From contig JAHDWB010000001.1 in NCBI GenBank assembly GCA_023382595.1, forward strand, positions 620,001 to 684,000: a stretch of DNA of 64,000 nt, given 5' to 3'. Positions 55,101 to 64,000 of this stretch are shown in pieces; position 1 is the first letter of the stretch, and every line of letters starts with the position of its first letter. The notes under the pieces were generated by a model. That model ran no database searches and was not told where the DNA came from. It was given only the letters and a program-made list of their open reading frames with translations. The translations under genes were made by a program, and so were the position numbers. This DNA is from Anaerolineales bacterium. GTDB lineage: Bacteria > Chloroflexota > Anaerolineae > Anaerolineales > Villigracilaceae.

Positions 55101-56477
55101 GTCGGCGGAGCGCCCACGGATTGTCGCGGAGCAGAAAACCTGGCGGAATTCAACCGCCAATGGACCAAGACCGTCGCCGCCATCCTTCAGATGGATGCGG
55201 ACGTGATCGGCGTCAACGAGATCGAGAACGACGGTTATGGTCCCAACAGTGCCATCGCCCACCTCGTTGATCAACTAAACGCCGCCACCGCCACCGGCAC
55301 CTACGCTTACATTGACGTAGATACCGGCACTGGGGAGGTCAACGCCCTCGGCACGGATGCGATTAAAGTAGGCTTTATCTACAAGCCCGGCTCGGTAACT
55401 CCCGTCGGACAGACCGCCGCCCTTAACACGGTCGCGTTCGTCAACGGCGGGGACAGCGCGCCGCGCAACCGTCCCGCACTTGCGCAGGCATTCGAAGAAA
55501 ATGCCAACGGACATGCCTTCATCGTCAGTGTCAACCACCTCAAGAGCAAAGGCTCCGCCTGCGATGCACCCGACGCGGGGGATGGACAGGGCAACTGCAA
55601 CCAGGTGCGCTTGAATGCCGTGTTCGAACTAATGTCTTGGCTTGCGTCCGACCCGACCGGCACCGGCGATCCCGATATCCTGCTCATCGGCGATTACAAC
55701 TCCTATGCCATGGAAGACCCGATCATCGCGATTGAGGACTTTGGCTTCACCCACCTGATCAAGACCTTCCTTGGATCGGATGCCTACTCCTACGTCTTCG
55801 ACGGGCAGTGGGGATACCTCGACCACGCCCTTGCATCGTCTTCCATGATCCCATATGTGACTGGCGTTGCAGATTACCATATCAACGCGGACGAACCTGC
55901 TGTGCTGGATTACAACACCAACTTCAAGAGCGCCGGTCAGGTCACAAGCTTATACTCGCCGGATGAGTTCCGCGTCTCAGACCATGACCCGGTGTTGATC
56001 GGCTTGGATCTGGGCATCAACGACCTCATGTGCAATGGACTCCCAGCCACCATTATCGGCACCCCGGGCGACGATGTTATCTACGGCACCAACGGTAATG
56101 ATGTCATTGTCGGACTTGGCGGCAACGACACCATCTACGGCGGCAACGGCAACGACACCATCTGCGGCGGCAACGGGGACGACACCATCTATGGCGGCAA
56201 TGGCAACGACGTGCTGGATGGCGGCGACGGAGACGACGACTTGGACGGCCAAAATGGCAATGACATTCTCACAGGCGGCAATGGCAACGATACCCTCATC
56301 GGCTGGAACGGGAATGACTTGTTGGACGGCGGCACCGGAAACGATTTCCTCTACGGCAACAATGGCAACGATACATTGACTGGCGGACCCGGCGCAGACT
56401 GGTTCAGCGGCGGGAACGGCAGCGATACCTACCCCGACTTCAACGCAGGGGAAGGTGACACGAATGATGGTACATAG
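52176..56477 (+). CDS. Secreted ExeM/NucH-type nuclease with lamin-tail and RTX repeats
   Basis: 1433 residues from ATG 52176 (SD AGAGGAG). Sec signal peptide 1-29 ([19 protein letters not shown]). Lamin-tail-like domains open at [22 protein letters not shown] and [13 protein letters not shown] (about 35, 210 and 400). A Big_5/SbsA-like Ig domain is near 580, an ExeM-type OB-like region near 690-800, and an endonuclease/exonuclease/phosphatase domain about 951-1270 ([16 protein letters not shown]-like [25 protein letters not shown]). The end (about 1294-1420) has a dozen RTX calcium repeats such as [10 protein letters not shown]. It probably degrades extracellular DNA and is calcium stabilised. 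RTX repeats usually mark type I secretion, so the Sec signal is notable. Confidence 0.9.
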   Translation: MNKSLVRVFSLMTMLALVLSALPVQSVQAAHVLFSNPTTTVFINEIHYDNTSTDAGEAIEIAGPAGTDLTGWSIVLYNGSGGAVYDTDALSGIIPNQQGGYGTVVLTYPANGIQNGAPDGIALINGTTVVQFLSYEGTFAAVGGPANGMTSTDIGVSQAGTEPLGSSLQLTGTGSTYGEFTWTATTSNTFGSPNTGQFFGAPEPSAPKINEFSASTAGTDVEYVEFYGDPNTDYSAYTLLEIEGDAGASVGTVDEVINLGTTDANGLYLVDLPANALENGTITLLLVKNFAGALNADLDTDNDGVFDTTPWDAIVDSVAVNDGGAGDITYGTPTLGVAYDGLPFAPGGASRIPDGTDTDTTADWVRNDFDLAGIPGFDGTPEVGEAYNTPGALNEVVTPVVFGNVVISQIYGGGGNSGATYTHDFIELYNSSASSIDLTGWSVQYASAAGTSWQVTALSGSIAPGGYYLIQQAAGSGGTTSLPTPDAIGTIAMSATAGKVALVNNTSALSGACPTGSQIVDFVGFGATANCFEGSGSAPAPSNTTAIFRKDGGNQDTDNNNDDFETGAPNPRNSDFGAEDDAPEVVSTFPTDGATDFPTTGNLAVTFSEPVDVTGTWFELICTTSGTVLATVSGGPTNFTLNPDADLIAGETCTLNIYAANVTDQDANDPPDNMEADHTISFSVLNACILPFTPIYDIQGSGPIAAITGTVTTQGVVIGDYEGPSPTLRGFYIQDATGDGDPSTSDGIFVFNGNNDNVNLGDVVRVTGTAAEFQDQTQISASSIVNCGTGSVTPVDVTFPVASLDYLERYEGMLVRLPQTMYVTEHFQLGRFGQVLLSSGARLQQPTNVVDPGAPALALQAANDLNKIILDDALQSQNPDPILFARGGLPLSASNTLRGGDTATNIVGVMTYTWAGNAASGNAYRIRPINALNGYVNFEPTNPRPTESPDVGGSLKVVSFNLLNYFNTFSGCTNGVGGAPTDCRGAENLAEFNRQWTKTVAAILQMDADVIGVNEIENDGYGPNSAIAHLVDQLNAATATGTYAYIDVDTGTGEVNALGTDAIKVGFIYKPGSVTPVGQTAALNTVAFVNGGDSAPRNRPALAQAFEENANGHAFIVSVNHLKSKGSACDAPDAGDGQGNCNQVRLNAVFELMSWLASDPTGTGDPDILLIGDYNSYAMEDPIIAIEDFGFTHLIKTFLGSDAYSYVFDGQWGYLDHALASSSMIPYVTGVADYHINADEPAVLDYNTNFKSAGQVTSLYSPDEFRVSDHDPVLIGLDLGINDLMCNGLPATIIGTPGDDVIYGTNGNDVIVGLGGNDTIYGGNGNDTICGGNGDDTIYGGNGNDVLDGGDGDDDLDGQNGNDILTGGNGNDTLIGWNGNDLLDGGTGNDFLYGNNGNDTLTGGPGADWFSGGNGSDTYPDFNAGEGDTNDGT

Positions 56478-56506
56478 CGTGCCATAAACTTGTATGCCGC
56501 AAACGT

Positions 56507-56540
56507 AAAAAAGAAGACCCGCCGTTGGCGGGTCTTCTTC
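56507..56540 (+). terminator. Terminator after the nuclease gene
   Basis: AAGAAGACCCGCC, loop GTT, GGCGGGTCTTCTT: 13-bp perfect stem. Confidence 0.9.
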
Positions 56541-56597
56541 ATATGTAATGGTCACCGAAGCGAATACGTTTACATGGAGCAGCGCCAGCCCTGATTG

Positions 56598-56626
56598 TTG
56601 ACATTTCCACATCCATCGTCTAAACT
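56598..56626 (+). promoter_or_regulatory. Leaderless promoter of comM
   Basis: Perfect TTGACA, 17-bp spacer, TAAACT, then six bases and ATG 56633. The predicted +1 is the start codon itself. Confidence 0.8.
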
Positions 56627-56632
56627 TTCCCC

Positions 56633-58165
56633 ATGCTTGCCCGTGTCTACTCCTGCGCCGTAGTGGGACTGGAAGGTGTCATCGTCGAAGTGGAAGTGGA
56701 TTACACCAACGGTCTCCCCGCCGTCATCATCGTCGGTCTGCCCGATGCCGCCGTGCAGGAAAGCCGCGAACGCGTACAAACCGCCGTCAAGAACGCGGGC
56801 TTGCATTTCCCCCGTCACCGCATCGTTGTCAACCTCTCCCCCGCCGCCATCCGCAAGGAAGGTCCCGCCTACGACCTCCCCATCGCGCTCGGCGTCGTCA
56901 TCCTCGCGGGCTTTCTTCCGCAAGAAGCCATCGAAGGCGCAATGGTCGTCGGCGAACTTTCATTGGACGGGGTCGTCCGCCATACACGCGGAGTGTTGCC
57001 GATGGCAGCCGCCGCCCGTGCCAACGGATTCAAGCGGATGTTCGTCCCCGAAGTGGATGCAGGTGAAGCAGCTTTGATCCCCGATTTGGACGTGTACCCG
57101 GTCAAATCGCTTGCGCATCTCTACGACCATCTGGCTGGTCGGCGTCTCATTGAGCCTTATCAACCATCCGCAACTGATTCCCCCGACCCGCTCTTCACCC
57201 CGACCGACTTCGCTGAGATTAAAGGGCAGGAACACGTCAAACGCGCACTTGAAGTCGCCGCCGCGGGCGGACACAACCTTCTGATGACGGGAAGTCCTGG
57301 CGCGGGGAAAACCCTGCTCGCCCGTGCCATGCCCGGCATCCTGCCTGAAATGTCCATCGAAGAATCGTTGGATGTGACCCGCATCTACTCTGTGGCAGAT
57401 CAACTTCCACCCGGAACAGCGCTCATCAAGTATCGTCCGTTTCGTGCGCCGCATCACACCATTTCACATGCAGGTCTCGTCGGCGGCGGCAACATCCCCA
57501 AGCCCGGCGAGATCTCTCTCGCCCATCGCGGCGTTTTGTTTCTCGACGAATTCCCCGAATTCGGACCCCGCGTCCTCGAAGTGATGCGCCAGCCAATGGA
57601 AGACAAGGTTGTCACCATCAGCCGCGCAAAAGGCTCGCTCACGTTTTCAGCCAATTTCCAACTGATTGCCGCCATGAATCCCTGCCAGTGTGGTTATTTT
57701 GGTGATTCACAAAAGCCCTGCACCTGCGCCCCCGCCGTCGTCACCAAATATCAAAAGCGCATCTCCGGTCCCATTCTCGACCGTATCGATATTCATATCG
57801 AAGTCCCGCGCGTGGACTACGAAAAACTCAGCGGCGACCGTCTCGGCGAGACATCCGAATCTATTCGCAAACGTGTCCAAGCCGCGCGCGATATTCAAAA
57901 TAAACGCTTTGCAAATGGGGAAGCAAAAGACATTGTCTGCAACGCGGACATGCGTATCGGGGAAGTCAGGCAGTTTTGCCAACTCCAGCCCGAAGGTCAG
58001 AGTTTGATGCGGGCGGCGATGAGCCAGCTAAATTTGTCGGCACGCGCCTATCATCGCATCCTGAAACTATCCCGCACCATCGCGGACCTGGCGGGGAGCG
58101 AAGAGATCCAATCCGCACATCTGGCGGAAGCCCTGCAATATCGTCCGAAGTTAATGCTGGGGTAA
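56633..58165 (+). CDS. comM: ComM/YifB-family Mg-chelatase-like AAA+ ATPase
   Basis: 510 residues, usual length. N-terminal domain with VEVDYTNGLPAVIIVGLPDA (ChlI-like beta fold), AAA+ domain with Walker A GSPGAGKTLLARAMPG (about 220) and Walker B HRGVLFLDEFPEF, and a C-terminal Mg-chelatase subunit domain with the zinc-like CQCGYFGDSQKPCTC. ComM is a helicase that extends branch migration of incoming DNA during natural transformation. No other competence gene is in the window. Confidence 0.95.
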   Translation: MLARVYSCAVVGLEGVIVEVEVDYTNGLPAVIIVGLPDAAVQESRERVQTAVKNAGLHFPRHRIVVNLSPAAIRKEGPAYDLPIALGVVILAGFLPQEAIEGAMVVGELSLDGVVRHTRGVLPMAAAARANGFKRMFVPEVDAGEAALIPDLDVYPVKSLAHLYDHLAGRRLIEPYQPSATDSPDPLFTPTDFAEIKGQEHVKRALEVAAAGGHNLLMTGSPGAGKTLLARAMPGILPEMSIEESLDVTRIYSVADQLPPGTALIKYRPFRAPHHTISHAGLVGGGNIPKPGEISLAHRGVLFLDEFPEFGPRVLEVMRQPMEDKVVTISRAKGSLTFSANFQLIAAMNPCQCGYFGDSQKPCTCAPAVVTKYQKRISGPILDRIDIHIEVPRVDYEKLSGDRLGETSESIRKRVQAARDIQNKRFANGEAKDIVCNADMRIGEVRQFCQLQPEGQSLMRAAMSQLNLSARAYHRILKLSRTIADLAGSEEIQSAHLAEALQYRPKLMLG

Positions 58166-58255
58166 AAACAACATGCCAGATTAGATTTTCCCAATTAACG
58201 ATCTATAGCATGATTGTATACGGGTATAAGTTCCGCCCTTACGGAAATATAAAAA

Positions 58256-58864
58256 TCAACGAAGTTCGATACGTGTGATTTGATGGAGCGTAAAGGTCAG
58301 CAATTTCCTTAAGTCGTGCCGCTCCAAAACGGTGTGAGAAATCTGTCCTTCCAAAACCAGCATCACCAAACCATGCACCGCCCCCCACACACTGACAGCC
58401 GCCAACTCCGGCTCCCCCTGTCGCAACACGCCCGCCGATTGGCACACCTTAACCACATCCACGATCTGTGAAAAATTTTTCTGTGCATAATGCACAAAAT
58501 CGGGGTACTCTTTTTCCTTTTCCAGCACACTCGAAAACATCAACTTGAAACGATCAGGCTCGTTCAGCGCAAATTGCATGTATTCCCACGCAGTTTCCAA
58601 CAACAGCGACTCTGGTGTACTGTGATGACGCGCGAATATTGTGTCGATCCGGATATATAATTGCTTGAACCCTTCGGTAGAGATGGCAGCAATGAGAGCC
58701 TGTTTATCCGCGAAATGGGAATATGGCGCCGCATGACTCACTCCAGCCTGCTTCGCCACCTTTCGCAGACTCAACCCGTTGACTCCTTCCCTCGCCAGAA
58801 TCTTCACCCCGGCTTTGATGAGCGCATTTTTCAAATCGCCATGATGATAATTGGAAGTCGCCAT
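58256..58864 (-). CDS. TetR-family repressor of the adjacent catabolic operon
   Basis: 202 residues from ATG 58864, chosen because a TAAGAT box ends exactly 7 bases before it; the GTG two codons earlier lies inside the spacer. N-terminal HTH KILAREGVNGLSLRKVAKQA and GVSHAAPYSHFADKQALI is typical TetR. C-terminal WHG-type domain (SVWGAVHGLVMLVLEGQI). The divergent operon and its own promoter share the palindrome at 58886-58900, so it likely represses both until a ligand binds. Confidence 0.92.
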   Translation of the reverse strand: MATSNYHHGDLKNALIKAGVKILAREGVNGLSLRKVAKQAGVSHAAPYSHFADKQALIAAISTEGFKQLYIRIDTIFARHHSTPESLLLETAWEYMQFALNEPDRFKLMFSSVLEKEKEYPDFVHYAQKNFSQIVDVVKVCQSAGVLRQGEPELAAVSVWGAVHGLVMLVLEGQISHTVLERHDLRKLLTFTLHQITRIELR

Positions 58865-58870
58865 ATCCAC

Positions 58871-58899
58871 ATCTTATAATCAAATCTTGACACTGTCAA
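58871..58899 (-). promoter_or_regulatory. Leaderless tetR promoter
   Basis: Minus strand TTGACA, 17-bp spacer, TAAGAT, then GTGGAT and the ATG at 58864. Confidence 0.8.
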
Positions 58900-58900
58900 G
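58886..58900. promoter_or_regulatory. TetR operator CTTGACACTGTCAAG
   Basis: 15-bp perfect palindrome around a central C. Its two arms contain the -35 boxes of the two divergent promoters. A further half-site, ACAGTGTCTAG, lies at 58920-58930. Confidence 0.8.
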
Positions 58901-58915
58901 ATGGAAGCATATAAT
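58887..58915 (+). promoter_or_regulatory. Consensus promoter of the aldolase-kinase operon
   Basis: Perfect TTGACA, 17-bp spacer, perfect TATAAT. Expected start near 58922; SD AAAGGAGTAAGG before ATG 58947. Confidence 0.9.
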
Positions 58916-58946
58916 CTTTACAGTGTCTAGTTGAAAAGGAGTAAGG

Positions 58947-59633
58947 ATGAGTCAATTTCAAAGGGAAAAGCAGCAAATCGTGCTTACCGCGCAGGAGTTG
59001 GTCCGCAAAGGATATTTGATGGCGACCGGCGGCAATATCTCAATGCGTGTATCGGGGCAGGCGGCATTCGCCATCACACCATCCAACTACGATTACATGA
59101 AAATGACCGGGGACGACGTCTGCGTGCTGGATTTCGAGATGAATAGATTGGAGGGAAATCGAAAACCGTCCGTGGAGGCGGGCATGCATGGCATCATCTA
59201 CGAAACACGCGGGGACGTGAATGCCGTCATCCATACTCACCAAGTCTATGCCAGCGCCTTGACGCTCATAAAAGCACCCATCCCCCACTTGTTCGATGAA
59301 CAGGCACGTTTTTTGGGGCGCAGTATCGAGATCATCCCATATGCACCATCCGGGACGGGGATCCTGCGAAACAGGATCGCAAAAAATATCCGAAACCATA
59401 ACAATGCCTATATGATGCAGAATCATGGCGCGTTGATCTTCGGGCATGACATGGAACGGGCTGTGCACAATGTTGAAATTTTGGAAAAGTGCGCGCTGGC
59501 TTATCTGCTTGCCATCATCTCGGAGCGGAAGATCAGCAAGATCCCGCTGGCAGTACGGGAAGTTGCTTTTGCAAAACTGCGCAAAGACCAGAAAAAAGCT
59601 GCGGCAGGCGAAGCAGTGACCAGCGGAGAATGA
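58947..59633 (+). CDS. Class II aldolase/adducin family protein (fuculose-P-aldolase type)
   Basis: 228 residues. Zinc-dependent aldolase that cleaves phosphorylated ketoses or ulosonates. GGNISMRV, catalytic-type glutamate in KPSVEAGMH, zinc histidines in IHTHQVYAS and a third in MQNHGALIFG. All metal ligands are present. First gene of the TetR-controlled operon; the kinase gene at its end could provide the phosphorylated substrate. Confidence 0.88.
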   Translation: MSQFQREKQQIVLTAQELVRKGYLMATGGNISMRVSGQAAFAITPSNYDYMKMTGDDVCVLDFEMNRLEGNRKPSVEAGMHGIIYETRGDVNAVIHTHQVYASALTLIKAPIPHLFDEQARFLGRSIEIIPYAPSGTGILRNRIAKNIRNHNNAYMMQNHGALIFGHDMERAVHNVEILEKCALAYLLAIISERKISKIPLAVREVAFAKLRKDQKKAAAGEAVTSGE

Positions 59634-59661
59634 AGCGGCACGTCATCAATTGCGAGGAAAC

Positions 59662-61113
59662 ATGATTGAACAAACATATGCGATCTCAAAATATCCCGAT
59701 GTGGATGCCATCTATAAAAGGTTGAAAGCTCTGACCACACAACCATTACGCCCCGTGCGCCGGGACAAGATGACGACCTATCTCGAATACTTCGAGAAGA
59801 AATGCGTTAAATCCAAAACATTGACGGACGAAGCCAAGAAATATATTCCCGGCGGTGTACAGCATAACCTGGCGTTCAATTATCCTTTCCCGATCGCCAT
59901 TGAGAAAGCGGACGGCGCTTTTATGTGGGATGTGGATGGCAACCGCTATATTGACTTTTTGCAGGCGGGCGGTCCGACCGTGCTGGGCAGTAATTACGCG
60001 CCAGTGCGGGAGAAGGTGATGGAGGTCGTCAACTCATGCGGACCCGTGACCGGATTGTTCCATGAATATGAGCTCAAACTGGCGAAGCTGATCAGCGAGT
60101 ACATGCCCGCTGTAGAGATGTTCCGCATGCTGGGTTCGGGCACGGAAGGAGTGATGGCTGCCATCCGCGCGGCACGGACATTCACGAAAAAGAAAAGGGT
60201 CATCAAGGTCGGCGGCGCTTATCACGGCTGGAGCGACTCGATGGTGTACGGGCTGCACATCCCCGGTACGGGGCGGTTGGAGGCGACCGGCATCCCGCGC
60301 GGTGCGAATGTCAATACGCAGGAATTTTTCCCGAATGATCTGTCTGCGCTGCGCCGCAGGTTGATCGCCAATCGCTTCCTCGGCGGGACGGCGGCAGTGA
60401 TCGTCGAGCCTGTGGGTCCCGAATCGGGAACACGCCCGGTGCCGTTCGATTTCAACCAGAAGGTGCGCGAACTTTGCGATGAGTTTGGAGCACTGCTCAT
60501 CTTTGACGAAGTAGTGACGGGGTTTCGTCTCGGTTTGGGCGGGGCGCAGGGATACTTTGGCGTCAAGCCTGACCTGACCGTTTTCGGAAAATGCGTGACC
60601 GGCGGCTATCCGATGGCAGGCGGCGTAGGCGGGCGAAGGGATGTCATCATGACGTTCGCGGCGGGCATCGGTGGAACCGGTGAACGCGCCTATATCGGTG
60701 GGACGCTTTCCGCAAATCCGCTCTCGTGCGTGGCGGGATATTACGCGCTCAAAGAGATGGAACGCACCAATGCGCCAGTCATTGCCGGGCGGGCGGGCGA
60801 CCGCCTGTCCAAAGGCTTGCAAGCCATCATTGAGAAATACGATCTGCCCTTTGTAGCGTACAATCAAGGCAGCATCGTCCACTTGGAAACATCCGGGGTC
60901 ATGCTGTTGGATTTGAAGAATCCGCTGAAAACGCTAAAAGAGATAAAATCGCGCAAGCATATGATCGAAGAGATGGGCGCAGCCTATATGGCGAACGGAC
61001 TGATCACTCTGGCGGGTTCGCGCATGTACACATCCATGGCGGATACGGACGAGGTTATTGATGACGCGCTGACAAGGTTCGAAGAAGTTTTATCAAATGT
61101 AGAAGGTGTTTGA
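59662..61113 (+). CDS. Class III PLP aminotransferase (glutamate-1-semialdehyde aminomutase-like)
   Basis: 483 residues from ATG 59662, SD GAGGAAAC; a TTG 12 bases upstream is not needed. GSA-AM/omega-aminotransferase motifs: SGTEGVMAAIRAAR, GGAYHGWSDS, LLIFDEVVTGFR and the lysine in LTVFGKCVTGGYPMAGGVGG. An extra N-terminal about 50 residues compared with HemL. No heme genes are near, so a catabolic transamination in the aldolase/kinase pathway is more likely than heme synthesis. Substrate unknown. Confidence 0.88.
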   Translation: MIEQTYAISKYPDVDAIYKRLKALTTQPLRPVRRDKMTTYLEYFEKKCVKSKTLTDEAKKYIPGGVQHNLAFNYPFPIAIEKADGAFMWDVDGNRYIDFLQAGGPTVLGSNYAPVREKVMEVVNSCGPVTGLFHEYELKLAKLISEYMPAVEMFRMLGSGTEGVMAAIRAARTFTKKKRVIKVGGAYHGWSDSMVYGLHIPGTGRLEATGIPRGANVNTQEFFPNDLSALRRRLIANRFLGGTAAVIVEPVGPESGTRPVPFDFNQKVRELCDEFGALLIFDEVVTGFRLGLGGAQGYFGVKPDLTVFGKCVTGGYPMAGGVGGRRDVIMTFAAGIGGTGERAYIGGTLSANPLSCVAGYYALKEMERTNAPVIAGRAGDRLSKGLQAIIEKYDLPFVAYNQGSIVHLETSGVMLLDLKNPLKTLKEIKSRKHMIEEMGAAYMANGLITLAGSRMYTSMADTDEVIDDALTRFEEVLSNVEGV

Positions 61114-61145
61114 GTTTTATCCATACTACGCCAAAGGGAATCTCT

Positions 61146-62348
61146 ATGCGTGAACAATATAAAGTCTATGGATATCGCTGGGTGGTTTTGGGCGTCTTCA
61201 TGTTCATCAACCTGACCATTCAGATGTTATGGATCACCTACGCGCCGATCACAGGTCCCGCAGCGGAATTCTATGGCGTGAGCGACTTGCAAATCGGTCT
61301 GCTCGCGATGACCTTCATGATCGCGTTTATTCCGCTATCCATCCCGGTTTCGTGGGTGATCGATACCTATGGCTTCCGCGTTGCGGTGGGAATTGGGGCA
61401 GCGTTGATGGGGATCTTCGGTCTATTGCGCGGCTTTGCCGGGAGCGACTACACCCTCGTATTGTGGAGCACGGTTGGCATTGCAATATCCCAGCCCTTCC
61501 TGCTCAACGCATGGACGACTGTCCCTGCCAAGTGGTTTCCAGTGGACGTGCGCGCTACGATGGTGGGCATGGTCACATTGGCAAATTTAATCGGCACAGC
61601 CCTAGGCATGGTACTGACTCCGATTCTGGTCGAGAGCATGTCCATTGCGGATGTGCAATTGCTCTTTGGCGGCATTGCCGCTTTTTCATCAGTTTTATTC
61701 ATCCTACTGGCACGCGAAGCGCCGCCCACTCCCCCATGCCCGCCGGGACAAGAGACACGCGCGTTGATGCTGGATGGCTTGAAACACGCCTTCACCATCA
61801 AACCGTTTTTGTTTTATCTGATCGCTTCATTTATCGGACTAGGAATTTTCAACGGGCTGACGACCTGGGTCGAAGCCATCATCCGCCCGCGTGGATTCAC
61901 ACCCAATGACGCAGGCACACTCGGGGCGTTGATGATCGTTGGCGGGTTGGTTGGAGCTATCGTCCTGCCGGCGCTTTCAGACAAACAGCAGAAACGTCAG
62001 CGTTTTCTAATGATCGCTTTCGTGGGTGCCATTCCCGGCTTGTTAGGATTGACCTTTGCCGAATCGAGCGTGTTATTATTCGGCTCTGCGAGCCTGTTGG
62101 GATTCTTCCTCGTCAGCGCGATGCCCATTGGCATGCAATACGCTGCAGAGATCACACGCCCAACACCGGAAGGAACTTCCAACGGGTTGATCCAACTCTT
62201 TGGCCAAGGCGCAGTCGTCTTCGTCTACATCATGGAAGCGATGAAGACCAGCGACGGCTCATTCACTCCTTCACTCATCCTGGCGTTGGCACTTCTGATC
62301 ATCAGCGCAGGGTTGGTCACTCAGATGAAAGACCCGCAACACATCTAA
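61146..62348 (+). CDS. MFS transporter
   Basis: 400 residues from ATG 61146 (possible SD AAAGGGAA), 12 membrane segments. Resembles FLVCR/nitrate-sugar-type MFS carriers (FPVDVRATMVGMVTLANLIG and ALSDKQQKRQRFLM loops). Probably imports the operon's substrate. Confidence 0.87.
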   Translation: MREQYKVYGYRWVVLGVFMFINLTIQMLWITYAPITGPAAEFYGVSDLQIGLLAMTFMIAFIPLSIPVSWVIDTYGFRVAVGIGAALMGIFGLLRGFAGSDYTLVLWSTVGIAISQPFLLNAWTTVPAKWFPVDVRATMVGMVTLANLIGTALGMVLTPILVESMSIADVQLLFGGIAAFSSVLFILLAREAPPTPPCPPGQETRALMLDGLKHAFTIKPFLFYLIASFIGLGIFNGLTTWVEAIIRPRGFTPNDAGTLGALMIVGGLVGAIVLPALSDKQQKRQRFLMIAFVGAIPGLLGLTFAESSVLLFGSASLLGFFLVSAMPIGMQYAAEITRPTPEGTSNGLIQLFGQGAVVFVYIMEAMKTSDGSFTPSLILALALLIISAGLVTQMKDPQHI

Positions 62349-62367
62349 ACGAAACGAGACTCTCTAC

Positions 62368-63948
62368 ATGGCAGAACCTCTCATCCTTGCTGTCGACCTT
62401 GGCACATCTGGAATGAAAGTGGCGTTGATCTCCGTCAGCGGAAAGGTGCTGGGATGGGAAGTGGAACCCATCCGCCTGAGGATCACTCCCGATGGCGGCG
62501 CGGAGCAATCGCCCGATGAATGGTGGACAGCGTTTCTGTCGGCGGCGGGGAGGCTGTTGAAACAGGAGCAGGATGCGGGTCGAAGGGTGGAGGCGGTTTG
62601 CTGTTCCACTCAGGGAGAGGGGACAGTTCCGGTCGATCAAGATGGAAACGCACTCGGCAACTGCATCCTTTGGATGGACATGCGCGGCGCGCCGCATCTA
62701 AAAAATCAACTCGGCGGATGGCTCAATATCGACGGCATTTCCCTGGATAAGATATTGCGTTTCGTTCATTTGACCGGCGGGATGCCGTCCACGACCGGCA
62801 AGGACCCTGCCGGGCACATGTTGTTTCTTCGGGATACGCAGCCAGAGATCTATGACCAAACCTATAAATTTTTGAATGTATTGGATTATTTGAACCTGCG
62901 GTTGACAGGACGCTTCACGGCGACCTTCGACTCGATCCTGACATCCTGGGTGACGGATAACCGTGACCCGAATAACATCCGTTATCACGATGGATTGATC
63001 TCCATGCTGGGATTGGACCCTGCCAAATTGCCGGAGATCGTGACGTGCTCGAAGGTGATCGGCACGCTCAAAGCGGATGTGGCGGATGAGCTTGTTCTTT
63101 CAAAGGATGTGAAGGTGGTAGCGGGGTCGATCGATAACACTGCAGCGGCAATCGGCTCGGGCGCAGTGGATGATTATGCAGTGCATCTATACATCGGCAC
63201 ATCGTCATGGATGGCGGCGCATGTTCCGTTCAAGAAGACCGATGTGCTGGCGTCACTGGCATCGGTGCCATGTGCGCTTCCAGACCGATACTTATTGACC
63301 GCCCTGCAAGCCACAGCAGGCGGCAACCTGACCTTCCTGCGCGACAATATCCTGTATCACAAGGATGAACTTCTGCAGGAAGCCGCCGTGCCGGATATTT
63401 TCAAAGCGCTCGACAAAATCGCGGAGCGCGTCCCTGCCGGGGCGAATGGGGTGATGTATACGCCGTGGATATGGGGAGAGCGCGCCCCTGTCGATGATAA
63501 AACTGTGCGCGCCGGTTTGTATAATCTTTCCCTGCATAATACGCGCGAAGATATCATCCGCGCATTTCTGGAGGGGATTGCGCTCAATACACGCTGGTTG
63601 ATGAACCCGGTACGGAAATTTCTGGGGCGGGATGTGAACCGGATCAACATCGCCGGCGGCGGGGCGCAATCCGATGTATGGTGCCAGACATTCGCGGACG
63701 TGTTGAACGTGGAGATCAAACAAGTTGCCGAGCCCATGTACGCAAACGCGCGCGGCGCGGCATGGATCGCCGCTGTCGGTTTGGGGAGAATCCAATTCGG
63801 GGATGTGCCAAAATTGGTGAAGATCAAACAGACTTACCACCCTCGATCTGAAAACCGCAGATTATACGACGAGCAATTCGAGATGTTTACGCAGATCTAT
63901 AAACAAATGGCTCCAATTTACAAGCGGATGAATTTGTCACGCCAGTAG
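62368..63948 (+). CDS. FGGY-family carbohydrate kinase (xylulokinase-like)
   Basis: 526 residues, full length. N-terminal LAVDLGTSGMKVALISVSG, CILWMDMRG, KFLNVLDYLNLRLTG, VVAGSIDNTAAAIGSGAV and INIAGGGAQSDVWCQTFADV (FGGY signature region). Phosphorylates a pentulose or related sugar with ATP. Last gene of the operon. Exact sugar unknown. Confidence 0.9.
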   Translation: MAEPLILAVDLGTSGMKVALISVSGKVLGWEVEPIRLRITPDGGAEQSPDEWWTAFLSAAGRLLKQEQDAGRRVEAVCCSTQGEGTVPVDQDGNALGNCILWMDMRGAPHLKNQLGGWLNIDGISLDKILRFVHLTGGMPSTTGKDPAGHMLFLRDTQPEIYDQTYKFLNVLDYLNLRLTGRFTATFDSILTSWVTDNRDPNNIRYHDGLISMLGLDPAKLPEIVTCSKVIGTLKADVADELVLSKDVKVVAGSIDNTAAAIGSGAVDDYAVHLYIGTSSWMAAHVPFKKTDVLASLASVPCALPDRYLLTALQATAGGNLTFLRDNILYHKDELLQEAAVPDIFKALDKIAERVPAGANGVMYTPWIWGERAPVDDKTVRAGLYNLSLHNTREDIIRAFLEGIALNTRWLMNPVRKFLGRDVNRINIAGGGAQSDVWCQTFADVLNVEIKQVAEPMYANARGAAWIAAVGLGRIQFGDVPKLVKIKQTYHPRSENRRLYDEQFEMFTQIYKQMAPIYKRMNLSRQ

Positions 63949-64000
63949 AAGGATACCAAACACTTTATCTGTTGGCTGACCGCCTGGACTTGCGCCTTAC
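63949..64000. other. End of window, no feature seen
   Basis: 52 bases after the kinase stop; no terminator or gene start is visible. Confidence 0.5.

Noticed and set aside
55977-56612. Valine/alanine-rich minus-strand frame
   Set aside because: Shadow of the RTX repeats of the nuclease read on the other strand.

Overview
The window reads as a contiguous piece of chromosome from a free-living, peptidoglycan-making bacterium. The best guess is a member of Chloroflexota, class Anaerolineae. That is inference from protein style and layout: a dcw cluster ending in ftsA-ftsZ with a GGTGGG-type MurG, many two-module signalling proteins, PrsW and HD-GYP proteins, GC-rich codon use, and frequent leaderless promoters. 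No rRNA, tRNA, CRISPR array, prophage or intact insertion sequence was seen.

Region 1 (1-7.8 kb) is a signalling block. A TolB-like propeller end is followed by a two-domain class III nucleotide cyclase (+). Convergent to it is an operon (-) for a PrsW-type membrane protease, a cyclic-nucleotide-binding protein without a DNA-binding domain, a MinD/ParA-like ATPase, a small zinc protein and a small winged-helix-like protein. Next come an ECF sigma factor with a two-TM putative anti-sigma (-), and then a second paralogous MinD-like ATPase with another small winged-helix-like partner (+). Signal maker, sensor, protease and sigma/anti-sigma sit side by side; this is the strongest candidate for an undescribed system.

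Region 2 (7.8-18.7 kb) holds ligA, an alpha-oxoamine synthase, a site-2 protease with CBS domains, a P2-type Ca2+ ATPase-like pump preceded by a 96-bp inverted-repeat element, a LysE exporter, an alpha/beta hydrolase, a YczE-like membrane protein and an RlmI-like rRNA methyltransferase. Region 3 (18.7-26.1 kb) has a GNAT, a rearrangement scar (a duplicated gene end joined to a membrane-protein fragment), an AT-rich dTMP-kinase-like gene, a YcaQ/AlkX-like DNA glycosylase, a large PAS/GAF/HD-GYP protein and two small membrane proteins.

Region 4 (26.1-43.7 kb, all -) is an almost complete division and cell wall cluster in the order mraZ-rsmH-ftsL-ftsI-murF-mraY-murD-ftsW-murG-cvpA-murC-small ORF-murB-ddl-ftsQ-ftsA-ftsZ. 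murE is absent. Most genes touch or overlap by ATGA. The mraZ promoter carries three 10-bp-spaced GTGG boxes that look like the MraZ operator, and a GC-rich palindromic element sits between mraZ and rsmH.

Region 5 (43.7-58.2 kb) has a second RlmI-like methyltransferase, two unknown membrane proteins (one Vps62/DUF946-like), an ATP-grasp ligase, a GH4 glycosidase, a truncated ABC ATPase behind a palindromic operator, a membrane protein with an internal repeat, a 1433-residue secreted ExeM-type nuclease with lamin-tail and RTX repeats, and comM. Region 6 (58.2-64 kb) is a TetR-controlled catabolic operon: class II aldolase, class III aminotransferase, MFS transporter and FGGY kinase. TetR and the operon are driven by divergent consensus promoters that share one palindromic operator.
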